A DNA stretch of 64,000 bases from Candidatus Gracilibacteria bacterium (GCA_041660965.1 JBAZVH010000001.1:62001-126000); one strand, 5' to 3'. Positions 30,437 to 41,300 are shown, numbered from the stretch's first letter. Notes: generated by a model from the sequence alone, not told the origin. Program-made: numbers and translations.

Positions 30437-31660
30437 CTACCCAAACATCAGAACTTCTGGACGGAATATCAGGAGTACTCCGATGATGAGCATCAAGATT
30501 CCTCATACAAGATGCGAATATTTCGTATATTTTGTCGTGATACCAAACGCCTCAAGTGTTACCATAGAGATAATAAACACGAGCAAATCATCTAACATAA
30601 AAAAGAAAATGTAGAGCAAGATATAGAGATAGTGTTGAACTGTATTGAGATCATTCAATGCGAGCATTTGTGTAAATATCACTGGCAATCCCGCAGAACA
30701 GAGAAGCTCAATAAGGTTTACAGAGAACGCAAGCACGCCCACTCCAACGAGAGCGATAATCATGTTTTTTTCATGAATAATATCCTTGATTTGTTGAGAG
30801 ATTTTCTTCCGCTTTTTCGGTGAAACAACCTCACATCCGCTATCTCGTGTTTTCCAATACGTATAGACATTCCACCCTCCACCCGCAAGTGCAAAAAACC
30901 CAATCGCAGCACGAATTCCAGCGATAAATCCGATAAAGAGCATGACCTGGAGCCATGCAGTGATAAAGAGAAAATACGAGAGCGCCGAAACAAAGATAAA
31001 GGCAAAGCCGATGATCCACATCTTGCGTCGATCCTGCATACCGATGAGCATACTGATCAGGAAAATCAATATCCACATCGCGCAAGGATTAAATCCATCA
31101 AGCGTCCCCAGTATCACTGTCACAAGAGGGAGGGAAAAATCCTTAAGTTGTACTACTCAGAAGAAAGGAACATCCACCTGCGTACTCGCATCGCCTATTG
31201 TTCATTCACTTTTTTTTCATTCTGTGGACGATTGTTTTTCTGCTTCTTCCCTGGATTGAGACTCAAGTACGGGAGCAACTAGATCATTACAAGTATTTGT
31301 GAGACAATATCGAATTGCTTCTTCGATTTGTTTTCCTGTCGTCTCGTCATTACCATACCCTACAATTTTTGCATCTCCGATAAGTGTGAGAGGAACGCTA
31401 TTCACTGGAGTATCGAATCCTTTGACGACTTCTTGAAGAAGTTCACGATTCTGCTTATTTTTCCAGATTTCAAACTGTTGAATGACTAATTTATCCCCGT
31501 ACTTCTCTTCAAGAGTGGGGAGAAATGCTCGCTCTTTTTCGCAATGAGGACAGCCATCTCACCAAAAAAGATAGAGTCTTGCTACATTATCTTGAGCAAG
31601 GACATTTCCAAAAGAAGAAAGAAGAAAGAAGAAAGAAGAAAGAATGATTATTTTTTTCAT
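30437..31660 (-). CDS. Exported thioredoxin-like domain fused to a DsbD/CcdA-type membrane electron carrier
   Basis: A 407-residue protein. After a signal peptide (I-I-I-L-S-S-F-F-F-L-L) there is a thioredoxin-fold domain with the active-site C-P-H-C in W-G-D-G-C-P-H-C-E-K. Next comes an acidic linker, then about six transmembrane helices with D-G-F-N-P-C-A-M-W, the conserved proline-cysteine of CcdA-like transporters. It likely carries reducing equivalents from the cytoplasm to extracytoplasmic thiols. At least six TGA glycines are read. A heptanucleotide repeat lies in the signal peptide coding region (31614-31641). A second thioredoxin gene lies immediately upstream on the same strand. Confidence 0.85.
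31614..31641 (-). repeat. Heptanucleotide tandem repeat inside a signal peptide
   Basis: Four perfect copies of GAAGAAA (TTTCTTC on the coding strand) occur back to back within codons 7-16 of the DsbD-like gene. Because 7 is not a multiple of 3, gain or loss of one unit would shift the frame. Confidence 0.85.
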
Positions 31661-31668
31661 AGAAAAGA

Positions 31669-31938
31669 TTATAAATTTTTAAGGGGGTCTATTTTTTTGA
31701 GGAATTCACTGCGAGATATTTCCCCATGAAATCGAGCTATCTCTTTTCCATTTTTTCCAAAGAAAATAAAGATAGGGAGCTTTCGCAAATCTCCATACGC
31801 TTGTACGATTTCTTCATCATCATCGATATCATACGATGTTGTCTCAAGCCATGGATTTGCCACTTCTATATCTCTCCATATCGGCTTCATCACGATACAT
31901 CCAGCACACCAGACGGCTCATATTTTTACGACTTTCAT
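31669..31938 (-). CDS. Small thioredoxin-family protein
   Basis: An 89-residue thioredoxin-like protein with the active-site sequence G-A-V-W-C-A-G-C, the glycine being TGA-encoded. It keeps the cis-proline region as R-K-L-P-I-F-I-F-F and ends without extra domains. It is shorter than typical thioredoxins (about 105 residues) and lacks the first strand. No signal peptide is seen, so it is probably cytoplasmic and may feed electrons to the DsbD-like protein encoded 8 bases downstream. Confidence 0.85.
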
Positions 31939-32012
31939 AAAGATATATTTTAGAATTTCCCCCTATTATTCAAACCATTCCTTCCTATAACTATGACTAT
32001 TTCTATAACTAT

Positions 32013-32513
32013 CTACTCCTTACAGCAATCAATGACGTCACCTATCAGGGCATTATCGAGTCTCTCTGTGCGTTTTTTGACATCATCTACCTTACCAGTC
32101 CCGATATCGAGAACCAATGCCCAAAACATACAGTACGCATCGTAGGATTTTTGAAAAAATGCTTCAGATTCTTTCATTTTACCAGCTCAAAGCTGTTTCG
32201 TGCCCACCTCCATCAGGCGCATAGAAGTTGAGAGAAGGTGTTTGCAGGTGCACCATACTTCCCCCTCGTATTCTTTGATAACTTCTTTGAGGAGTGTCTT
32301 GCGCATCTCACGAACTTCTTGAAGCATGGTAAGATATTTCGTCTTTCCTGTCTTGTTATAGGTAAAAGCGAGGTGTTCCTCTATACTGATCAGATTCATA
32401 ATTCCGATGACGAGATCCTGTTCCGTTGAAAGATCAAAATCATCATGTTTCCGAAGTGCATCGACTTTTTCAATGAGTTCATTGAGGGAATATTTTTTTA
32501 CTTTCTTTTCCAT
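32013..32513 (-). CDS. Hypothetical helical protein
   Basis: A 166-residue protein with one TGA glycine. It appears to be all-helical, rich in Glu and Lys, with cysteines scattered through it (V-W-C-T-C-K-H-L, A-Y-C-M-F-W and a terminal D-C-C-K-E). No signal or membrane segment is visible. The pattern suggests a small helical bundle; conserved neighbours in CPR genomes are not known to me. It lies between the thioredoxin gene and zwf on the same strand. Confidence 0.55.
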
Positions 32514-32638
32514 AAATAATAAAAACTAAAAATAAGAAACCGATTTAAACATGGTTATTATCCTCAAATGACAAATATTGCAAAATAAAGAGTAACTAAT
32601 ATGAGGTGACAAAGACAAAAAGATAAGTTTGCAAATCC

Positions 32639-33808
32639 TTATACTTCCCTGCTTCCTATCGGATACATCTTCAGAATTGGACAATTATCGGTGCAATGAA
32701 GCAAATCATTGACTACTTGCCAAGCGGCACGCACACTATCCCAACGCACAAAATATGTCTCATCATGAAGGAGAGCATGTTCGATCAGAGTTTCATACGC
32801 GTTATTTTTATTGGCTGACGTTTCTGAAAAGATTCGTTCTGTGCCATCTTGATAGACGATATGTACAGAGCTCTCTTTTCGATCCAGGGCTTTACCAGTT
32901 TCGAGGATAATATCTGTCCCGAGCCAACTCGGATGATCCATAGTGAGATGGACCTTGATATACGTCTCCGTGCGAGATTCGGATTTTACACCAGGAGTCT
33001 CACGATATCAGATATATTGACCGAGAAGGATATCATGACGAGGATCAAGCAAAAGAGGGGCAACGCTCGATAGGGCATAAAATATATTATCTCTGATATC
33101 GTCTGCACGCTCCAAGCAACACGGCATCTTCATCGTGATAATAGCGAGCATCTGCATAAGATGATTTTGGAGAAAATCCCTCGTTGCACCATTTTTATCA
33201 TAGTAGACACCTCTATCTCCTATGGTCAGAATTTCTCGAGCGGTAATAAAAATAGAGGAAATTCTTTTGTTATACCAATTCTCACCCTGAGAAAGTCTAT
33301 AATCAAAGAGTTCACGAACAAAAGTTTTTCCTAGATAATGATCGACACGATAAATCTGATGTTCATCAAAATATTTTTGCAATTCTAGATTGAGCAAAAT
33401 AGCTGTCGCGAGATCATGACCGAAGGGTTTTTCTATCATCAAAATAGATTGGGAAGTATTGAGTCACACTGATGCGATTCCTTTGGCTACAGGAGCAAAA
33501 TGCTCAGGACTGAGGCAGAGATGATAGAGTATTTCTCCATCGAGAGCTCCGATGGATTCAATCTGTGTCTTGAGCGGGGTATAATCTGTGCTGTCAACAT
33601 CGATACGCACATAGGAAATAGTCTCCGTGTGATTCAATAAGTCTGGGTATGCAGCAAGAAAATTGCGAAAATCATCGCGTGACCAATCTCGTCGGCCAAC
33701 ACAAATAAGATGGTCATAGACTCATTTTTCAAGGAGTTTTCCAAGAGCTGGAAGCACATAACGAGTTGCGAGGTCACCCGTCGAGCCAAAAAGAACAAAA
33801 GTTTTCAT
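32639..33808 (-). CDS. zwf: Glucose-6-phosphate 1-dehydrogenase
   Basis: A 389-residue enzyme oxidising glucose 6-phosphate with NAD(P). The Rossmann motif is F-V-L-F-G-S-T-G-D-L-A, followed by V-G-R-R-D-W. The active-site signature appears as I-E-K-P-F-G-H-D-L and R-V-D-H-Y-L-G-K, with the catalytic histidine. Three TGA codons are read. It is about 100 residues shorter than typical G6PD because the C-terminal domain is reduced. Together with pgl it could make 6-phosphogluconate; no 6-phosphogluconate dehydrogenase is visible in this window. Confidence 0.93.
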
Positions 33809-33864
33809 AGAGGAGATTATATATAATTTTTTTGATAAAGGAACATTCTTTTTATACTCTCCTC

Positions 33865-34443
33865 ATGGACACTTCTCTTGTGTTGGGAATTATAGGGTCA
33901 ATATGTGCATTTATTAGTTATATCGTGTATATCCGTGATATACTGCATCGTCACACACGACCTCATGCCTTCTCATGGCTCCCCTGGAGTATTTTAGCGA
34001 TCCTAACAGCTATTATCCAGTTACAACATAATGCTGGTTGGTCTGCAATAATTACATTGATAGGATGAATATCTATGGCGTGAATCTTTCTACTTTCACT
34101 AAAATATGGTGTATCGGAAATGGACAAGAAAGATTGGATACTGCTCTGTATAGCTCTTTTGATTTTAACTTTCTGGATTTTCACAAAAGAAGGATTCATA
34201 TCTATACTCTTCATCTGTCTTATTGATACTATAGCATATTATTTTACCTGGAAAAAATCCTACAAAAAGCCCTATGAAGAAAATATACTCTCATATTTTC
34301 TCTGGACTTTTAGTTTTTTATTTTCGTTGTTAGCAGTAGAAACCTGGATTCCAGTAAATTGGGTATATCCTGCATTCCTCTTATGTACTGAATGAAGTTT
34401 TACGCTTTTTCTCTTTTGGAGATGAAAAGTAATCAAACAATAA
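33865..34443 (+). CDS. Polytopic membrane protein of unknown function
   Basis: A 192-residue protein with about six hydrophobic helices (for example L-G-I-I-G-S-I-C-A-F-I-S-Y-I-V-Y and I-L-L-C-I-A-L-L-I-L-T-F-W-I-F). Four TGA glycine codons are read. Its two halves are similar in layout, suggesting an internally duplicated three-helix unit, which superficially recalls PQ-loop/SWEET proteins, although the PQ motif itself is not seen. The start at 33865 gives M-D-T-S-L-V-L-G. A similar protein lies at 62463-63050 on the other strand. Confidence 0.6.
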
Positions 34444-34474
34444 TCCTTCTTTCTTCTTTCTTATTTTTTCTATT

Positions 34475-35488
34475 GTGTCCTGGATAACTGATCTTACTTC
34501 TCAAAAAAAACCTATTGTGGCCCTCGCTCCGATGGATGGATACTGCGATAGTGCTTTTCGTGCTATTTGTAAAAAAGTTGCGCCAGAGACTGTGGTCTTT
34601 TCGGAGTTTTATAGTGCTGATGGGCTCTTTCATAATCCAAAACTCGCAGAAAAAGTGCTCACCCATGACCCGATAGAGCATCCACTTATTTTTCAAATAT
34701 TTGGAAATAATCCTGACACCTTTCTTGCAGCTGGGAAACTGATTGAGTCCTATGGTGCCCAATGAGTCGATATCAATATGGGATGTCCTGCAAAAAAAGT
34801 CGTAAAATGTGGTTATGGTTCAGGATTGATGATAGACCAAGATCGCGCAATGAAAATTGTAAGTATTTTAGCCGAAAACCTCAATATCCCAGTGAGTGTC
34901 AAAACACGACTTGGATGGACCAATGCTGATGAACTTATCGAATTCTGACAGGCACTTCAAAATGCTGGCACACAGCTTATCACCGTTCACGGTAGGACTT
35001 TTCAACAAGAATATACCGGTGAGGCGAATTGGGAACCTATTTATGAACTACAAAAAACTCTCACAATACCCGTGCTCGGAAATGGAGATTGCAAGAACTA
35101 TAACGATGGAATCCAAAAAATACAAGTGCCATGTAACGAGTGACGAGAAATGACTACAAACTCTGAACTTGGAACTCTGAACTTGGAACTTGCTTTAGCT
35201 GGCTTTATGATTGCTCGAGGAGCACTTGGAAATCCTTGGTGCTTTCTCCCTGATAATTATGTGCCAACCTGGAAAGAGAGGATTACGGTAATGGAGGAAC
35301 ATATGCAGAGAATGATACTCACAAAATGAGAACAAAGATCCTGCCTTGAAATTCGTAAACATTTCGTACACTATTTACACGGTTTCGATGGCGTAAGAGA
35401 ATATCGGAAACGGCTTGCCTCTCTGACGAGTCTTCACGAAGCTGAGACGATACTTGATGAACTCAGTCAAATCACCGATATTAGATAA
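34475..35488 (+). CDS. dus: tRNA-dihydrouridine synthase
   Basis: A 337-residue flavoenzyme reducing uridines in tRNA. The start region L-A-P-M-D-G-Y-C-D-S-A-F-R, then D-I-N-M-G-C-P-A-K-K-V with the catalytic cysteine, V-K-T-R-L-G-W, I-T-V-H-G-R-T and V-L-G-N-G-D are all Dus signatures. The late FMN-binding part reads F-M-I-A-R-G-A-L-G-N-P-W. Four TGA glycines are used. A 14-bp tandem duplication (AACTCTGAACTTGG) at about 35158-35190 adds N-S-E-L-G-T-L-N-L-E-L just before the FMN motif, a low-complexity insertion unusual for this family. Confidence 0.95.
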
Positions 35489-35552
35489 AAAATCCTTCCT
35501 ATTACTTAGACTTTGTCTTAGTCCAAATTTTAATCTCTAATTCTCTTCTAAA

Positions 35553-35930
35553 ATGTATACCCGGGTTTTTGTGTCACTGATGACTGTCCTCTGTATCTTT
35601 GGTCTTATCGCGAGTTCCATACTCTATTATGGATTTGACCCGACATATTACCCTGCGCTATCGGTCACGATGATGTCTATATCACTTTTACTCGGATTCT
35701 GATCACTCATGGGGCTGATAATCTTGGGAGTGAAAAAAATTATGAGAAGAGGGTATATTTACCCTATGGATGCTTTTCGATCTTTTCGTCACGGTCTCCT
35801 CTTTATGCTCCTGATATTATGACTCTTTTTGGTGTATATTTATGGATCATTTAATTTTTTGACAAGTTTTTTACTGATTTGTATAGTCTTTTTATTGGAA
35901 CTTATATTGACGAAAATGGAAGATTCGTAA
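35553..35930 (+). CDS. Four-helix membrane protein of unknown function
   Basis: A 125-residue hydrophobic protein with about four predicted transmembrane helices (V-L-C-I-F-G-L-I-A-S-S-I-L; M-M-S-I-S-L-L-L-G-F; L-L-F-M-L-L-I-L-G-L-F; F-L-L-I-C-I-V-F-L-L). Two TGA codons give glycines inside helices. A short basic loop (K-K-I-M-R-R-G) lies in the middle, probably cytoplasmic. It sits 9 bases before the 638-residue membrane protein at 35940 and is likely co-transcribed with it. No family is recognised. Confidence 0.6.
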
Positions 35931-35939
35931 ACTAAAAAT

Positions 35940-37856
35940 ATGCACGCTGTTTATATACAACATTTATCAGACGTTCTCTCCAAAGAAACCCTTTCTTCGT
36001 CTGTACAAAAAGATACCAAAAACACTCTCGTTTGTGTGTGTCATACGGCTCACTCGACCCTCACTGATGCGCTCCATAGATATTGCAATGACACATTTCT
36101 TGCCTACGAGATAAATGAACAAGATCCCGTTGTGACTTTTACAGAAATATTAGAACATCTCAATGCTCATCTCGATGAGCTCTCTGCAACGCACAAAAAG
36201 TCTGACATATCTCTGTTTATTGGACTCATTTCAGACAATCATATTCATTTTTCCATGTTTGGGAAAAATCTCACTGGTATGCTCGTATCACCCAAAAATA
36301 CAGAAGATATATTTCAATGAATGGATAATCATGAGGGGCATTTCACCTATGATTCTCATGGGGAAATACAGCTTAATGAGTCTATCTATGTGTTCGCTCC
36401 AAAGATTGACCTCCATATCGTACAACAAGAATCCAAAACACTCGATCATCTCAATATCGGCAAACGATGTGAGCTCTTGGCTGAACGTGTAGAAAGGAGT
36501 AATCACGACAAAGGCATCATTCTCGCGATATGACGTGAAGAAGATGAAGAACGAACCGCATGGAAACCTGAGAAGATCACACCGCTCTCTCATAAGATTA
36601 CTGCCGTGTTTGAAACAAACACAAAAAACATGAACGATAAAATACAGTGAGTTTTCCGCTCTTTGAGTGATAAGGCACAAAATTGGATGCTGATCTCTGG
36701 ACTTCTTGTCAGTATAATACTTCTCTATATTATTCTCTCTGGGCTCTTGAAATCACAGTATGCAATTTTTGTACCACAAAAGTACAAAGACATCCTCGCA
36801 GAAGCACGAGTCGAGATGACCAATGCTTCAAAAGCACTCGATAAGCCAGAACAATTCTGACCAGCGATAGTACGTACACGTGAGCTCTTACAACAAGTAA
36901 AAAGTAAAAATGTCTTACAAGTCGATGTCGAACAAATCGAAAAAGAACTTGCTGTACTAGAAAAAAGTATTAATAAAGTCATCTCTCTTACTCCAGAGCA
37001 ATACAAAAAGGTATATACTTTTTCGAATGGTACTGAATCACTTCCCTTTTGAATGTACGTCGCCGATAAAAAACTCTTTTTTGTGACACAAAAAAGTGTC
37101 ATAGGACCCTATGTGGAAGGTCAGGCAACAAAAGAATCCACACTCCCAGAAGGTGCTTCTTCCCTCTCCTCAGATATAGATGGTGACGGACGTATCTATA
37201 TCACAACAGATAAAGATAAAATCTATCTCTTCGACAAAGGCACTCTTACCTCTCTCGGTGTACAACAAGTATGAGGATGGGACAAAAGTAGTGATATCAG
37301 CGTCTATAATTCAAATATCTACTTGCTCTCAAGCGACAAAAGACAAATCTACAAACATAGAAAACAGTCCGAGAATATGTATACTGGAAAATCACTCGTT
37401 ATCACGCCAGAGACGCAGACAAGCCCTATTATCAATATGGATATCGATGGAAGCGTCTGGCTCCTTTCTGGCACAAATAGTATCAAGACAGAGAAGATTT
37501 TGACAGCTCCAAAGTATGAAAGACGGGGTATCGTGATGAACAATCTCGGCATCAATACATTTGTCAATACAGATCCTTCTGTCACAAAGATTTATGCTGA
37601 TCCATCCTATCAAGAGGTTTATATCCTCGCGGATAATCGAATATGGATTTTTGTCCCAAATTCCAAACGCTTTAGCGATGTCAAATCACTTTCTTATATA
37701 GGACAAATCGATGTCCAAAATATCATCATCAGCGATATAGTCATCCAGCAATCTGGTGATGTACGTGAGATATTTTTCTGAAGTCCAAAAAGTGATATCT
37801 ACTCTACAAAATTTTCCGTCACAGATAACAAGATTCATATTTTCCCAAACAATTAG
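35940..37856 (+). CDS. Large single-pass membrane protein with beta-propeller-like outer domain
   Basis: A 638-residue protein in one frame across eight TGA glycines. Residues 1-200 are soluble and contain V-C-V-C-H-T-A-H-S-T and F-I-G-L-I-S-D-N-H-I-H-F-S, loosely like a PP2C phosphatase core without clear metal aspartates. One helix near residue 250 (L-I-S-G-L-L-V-S-I-I-L-L-Y-I-I-L) crosses the membrane. A coiled coil follows (Q-V-D-V-E-Q-I-E-K-E-L), then a C-terminal region of repeated beta strands (D-I-D-G-D-G-R-I-Y-I-T, D-I-D-G-S-V-W-L-L) resembling a propeller. A signalling role linking outside and inside is possible, but not shown. Confidence 0.6.
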
Positions 37857-37857
37857 T

Positions 37858-38370
37858 ATGATATATCCTCTTGAGGCTATAGTCCTCAAAAAAAATCGTA
37901 TTGATGAACACAGATGGGTCATCTCATGTTTTTCGAGTGAGTATGGAAAAATAGATATATTCCACGGTGAAACCAAAGGAAGCCCAAAACTAGATACGCT
38001 CACACATTTTACGGGACGTATTATAACCAAAGAAAAAAATACTCTCTCCCAGATATATACCCTTGAGTCTTTTACACCCTGTGAAACCTATGAAATCTAT
38101 GATATCGCTGGATGGAGCGTCTCTGTACTCTACGCGCTTCTTCCTCATTGACTCCCCTATCCAAAACTCTTTCAGCTCCTCAAATCTATCCTCCAAAAAG
38201 ATACGGCAACTCTCAGTGATTTTTTTATATTTCTTCTGCAGACCTGTAGAGACTTTGGAATTACACGATGTGACATCACAGAATACGCCCTCCGTCTTCA
38301 AGACAGAGGAGAGCATAAGAAGATACGTGAAGATATTGAGCGATGGGTCCATGCATACCAAGTATCATAA
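37858..38370 (+). CDS. Hypothetical protein with RecO-like N-terminal OB region
   Basis: A 170-residue protein with one TGA glycine. The start M-I-Y-P-L-E-A-I-V-L-K-K and the following strands (V-I-S-C-F-S-S-E-Y-G-K-I-D-I-F) resemble the OB fold at the beginning of the recombination mediator RecO, which typically begins with a similar A-I-V-L sequence. The rest is helical (Y-P-K-L-F-Q-L-L-K-S-I-L) and could be a reduced RecO helical domain. Zinc-binding cysteines are absent and the protein is about 60 residues shorter than RecO. It begins one base after the preceding gene. Assignment is tentative. Confidence 0.4.
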
Positions 38371-38392
38371 ATTATATTTTATCTCCTTTTTT

Positions 38393-38578
38393 ATGAAAAA
38401 CACCACAATATTGATCATATTTGTAGCCATCAGTACTCTCGCTTTCGTCGGATGTGGACAGACCACAAAAAGCCCTGTAGATACAGTAGAAAAAGTCGAT
38501 GCAGAAACACTCCAAAAACAAGCTGTCTTTGATCAAGCGATGATAGAACAATCAAGGAATACACAATCAAAAAAATAA
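38393..38578 (+). CDS. Small predicted lipoprotein
   Basis: A 61-residue protein with a typical lipoprotein signal peptide: M-K-N-T-T, a hydrophobic core (I-L-I-I-F-V-A-I), then the lipobox-like L-A-F-V-G-C with cysteine at about residue 21. The mature 40 residues are polar and charged. The pairing with LspA at 11559 supports lipid modification. Function unknown. Confidence 0.6.
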   Translation: MKNTTILIIFVAISTLAFVGCGQTTKSPVDTVEKVDAETLQKQAVFDQAMIEQSRNTQSKK

Positions 38579-38671
38579 ATATTGAGAAAAGTGAAAAATC
38601 TCAATAGAATCCCGTAACGAGTAAAGTACCTCCACAAGGATTTTACCCAGAGAATTTAGCAAAGCTCATTT

Positions 38672-39061
38672 TTATGATATTGTTATTTTTAGCTCTTTTC
38701 TTAGTAAAAAAAGGACATGCTCAGGATGAATTGTCTCACCTTCGATAACATTTTTCACTTCATCAATTACAGAAGCACTGAGTGCTAAAAATTGCTCTCC
38801 TGAAGGATCACGACATGCCAAAATAAGTCTTTCTCGTTCTGGAAGACCCATGAGCTTATAGACAATAAAACGTTCACTATCTGTAATGGCAGATTCTTGA
38901 ATATTTGGTGTTTTTGGAAGGGGAGAAGCCAACTTTGTAACCTGATCGGCCGTACGTGGTATATGTTCCCAAGGATCTTCTGGAACTTGTGGTGGAACGG
39001 GATTCCGTTTTTCCCATTTTGGTACAGGATCATAAGGACCTCTATAAACTTGGTGTTTCAT
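38672..39061 (-). CDS. Hypothetical 129-residue protein
   Basis: A soluble protein without TGA codons in frame. The N-terminal 50 residues are proline-rich and likely unstructured (R-N-P-V-P-P-Q-V-P-E-D-P-W), and the C-terminal 80 are helical (L-M-G-L-P-E-R-E-R-L-I-L-A). No family is recognised. It is convergent with the lipoprotein gene and divergent from atpD, with a 196-base interval to the atpD start that must hold promoters. Confidence 0.5.
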   Translation of the reverse strand: MKHQVYRGPYDPVPKWEKRNPVPPQVPEDPWEHIPRTADQVTKLASPLPKTPNIQESAITDSERFIVYKLMGLPERERLILACRDPSGEQFLALSASVIDEVKNVIEGETIHPEHVLFLLRKELKITIS

Positions 39062-39257
39062 AAAAAAAACAAAGTTTAAATATTACTGTGAAATTATTAT
39101 AGCATATATAGTATTTAGTCAATATTATTTTCTGTGCTGGAGGAAAAATTTGCATTTATAAGACTTCTTTTTATAATCCCCGCATCTCTTTTTGACAATG
39201 CTTTTTTAGAGTGCAAAACAAAGCAATGAACTTTATTTATCCTTTATTTATCTCTTT

Positions 39258-40655
39258 ATGCATACAGGCAAGATCAAATCCATCATCGGTGTCGTGATCG
39301 ATGTAGAATTCTCAGATGGTTATATCCCAAATATCTATGACGCGCTCGAAGTACAGGATGAAAACCGGATTATCCTCGAAGTCCAACAACAGCTCGGAGA
39401 TGGTGTCGTACGAACTATTGCTATGAACCCCGTGGACGGTCTCCAGAGAGGAACAGATGTCAAAGCTCTTGAGTCCCCTATTATGGTACCTGTTGGTGAA
39501 GGTACACTTGGGCGAATGTTTAACGTCCTCGGCCTCCCTATTGATGAAAAGCCAGCTCCACATACTGAAAAGAAGCTCCCTATCCACCGTGCAGCTCCAG
39601 CATACGAAGAACTCACAACACAAGCAGAGATTTTTGAAACAGGGGTTAAAGTTATTGACCTCGTCGCTCCTATGCTCAAAGGAGGAAAGGTAGGACTTTT
39701 CTGAGGAGCATGAGTCGGTAAGACCGTTATTATGCAAGAATTGATCCACAATATCGCGTCAGAACACGGAGGATACTCTGTTGTGGCGGGTGTTGGAGAG
39801 CGAACTCGCGAAGGAAATGACCTCTACCACGAAATGAATGATTCAGGTGTTATCGATAAAACCGTGATGGTCTTCGGACAAATGAATGAGGCACCTGGTC
39901 CTCGTGCTCGTGTAGCTCTGACGGGTCTCGCAATGGCTGAATACTTCCGTGATGAAGAGCATCGTGATGTCCTTCTCTTTATTGATAATATTTTCCGATT
40001 TACACAAGCTGGTTCTGAGATTTCTGCCCTTCTCGGTCGTATCCCTTCAGCAGTAGGGTACCAACCAACCCTTGCAACAGAGATGGGTACTCTCCAAGAA
40101 CGAATCGCTTCAACAAAAAATGGTTCTATCACGTCTGTACAAGCAGTATATGTACCAGCCGATGACCTCACAGATCCTGCTCCTGCAAACACCTTTGCTC
40201 ACCTCGACTCAACTGTCGTTTTGAACCGTAGTATTGCCGAGCTCGGTATCTACCCTGCTGTAGACCCTCTCGACTCTACTTCTACCGTCCTCACGCCTCG
40301 TGTCGTCGGTGAAGATCATTATGATACTGCTCGTGCTGCTCAGAGAATCCTCCAGAGATACAAAGAACTCCAAGATATCATCGCCATCCTCGGTATGGAT
40401 GAGCTCTCAGAAGATGATAAACTCGCTGTTTCTCGAGCTCGTAAGATTCAGAGATTCTTCTCACAGCCATTCTTCGTCGCAGAACAATTCACTGGTACGC
40501 CAGGTGTCTATGTAAAACGTGAAGATACAGTCAAAGGATTTGCTATGATCGTCGCTGGTGAACTCGACCATATCCCTGAAAAATACTTCCTCTACAAAGG
40601 GTCTATCGAACAAGTAATTAAGGATTTTGAGGAAAGTAGAAAAGAAGTTAAATAA
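39258..40655 (+). CDS. atpD: F1 ATP synthase beta subunit
   Basis: A 465-residue catalytic subunit. The P-loop is V-G-L-F-G-G-A-G-V-G-K-T, with TGA at two of the glycines (39702-39704 and 39711-39713), one of the clearest recoding proofs here. Also present are G-E-R-T-R-E-G-N-D-L-Y, the Walker B L-L-F-I-D-N-I-F-R-F, S-A-L-L-G-R-I-P-S-A-V-G-Y-Q and the C-terminal D-E-L-S-E-D-D-K. It is followed after 47 bases by atpC, but no other atp genes lie in the window, so the operon is either split or the window catches a detached atpDC pair. Confidence 0.98.
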
Positions 40656-40702
40656 AGTCCATCTTTATTCTTTTTTCTTTCTTCTTTTTTATCTAGCATC
40701 AT

Positions 40703-41119
40703 ATGCTCTTCTCTCTTATCTCCACCACCCGAAAAGTTCTCGACACCATCGAGATTGATTCTGTCACTATTCCTACCATACAAGGAGAAATACAGGTACT
40801 CCCCCACCATCTCCCTGTCCTCGGAGTCACAAAACCCGGTATTCTTAAAGTCGTAAAAGCTGGCACGAAAGAACCAGAAACATATGCTCTCGGATCTGGC
40901 ATCTATGAAGTCGATGCTGAGGGGATACGAATTATCGCTGATATGGTAGCCAAAGATTCTGAAATAAATCATGAAGACATCCAAAAGAAAAAGGAAGAAG
41001 CAAAACAGTTTATGACACAAGCGCAAAAAGACTGACTACACAATACAGCAGAATACCTCGCCGCAGAAGAAAACTATCTCAAACAGACCGCTCTCGAACA
41101 ACTCGCAAAGAAAAATTAA
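40703..41119 (+). CDS. atpC: F1 ATP synthase epsilon subunit
   Basis: A 138-residue subunit. The N-terminal beta sandwich shows I-S-T-T-R-K-V-L-D, G-E-I-Q-V-L-P-H-H-L-P-V-L and V-D-A-E-G-I-R-I-I, matching family landmarks including the P-x-H-x-P-x-x motif. The C-terminal helices (E-D-I-Q-K-K-K-E-E-A, then E-N-Y-L-K-Q-T-A-L-E-Q-L) are the inhibitory arm. One TGA glycine joins the two helices. It forms a pair with atpD and is followed by a repeat element. Confidence 0.92.
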
Positions 41120-41131
41120 ACAATTCCCCCA

Positions 41132-41253
41132 TCTCCGTCATCCTCGTGCAAATGAATTCATTTGCGAAGCAAGGAATGAGTGCGACACGGGGATCCATAT
41201 AATCCAAGGAGTCCTTTTACCTGGATCCTGAAACAAGTTCAGGATGACGGAGA
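41132..41253. repeat. MITE-like element with terminal inverted repeats
   Basis: TCTCCGTCATCCT at 41132-41144 is the perfect inverse of AGGATGACGGAGA at 41241-41253. Inside are further partial inversions (GGGGATCC, CTGGATCC, CCTGAAACAAGTTCAGGATG). It codes for nothing and fills the 181 bases between atpC and dnaJ. A half copy ending in GGATGACGGAG occurs at about 52435-52446. Confidence 0.7.
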
Positions 41254-41300
41254 ATTAAATTTTTCTTGCCAAAAACCAAAAAACCATACAATCCTCTCGT

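Noticed and set aside
40937..41036. atpC truncated at 41035
   Set aside because: The codon is TGA; reading it as glycine adds the second C-terminal helix expected for the epsilon subunit.
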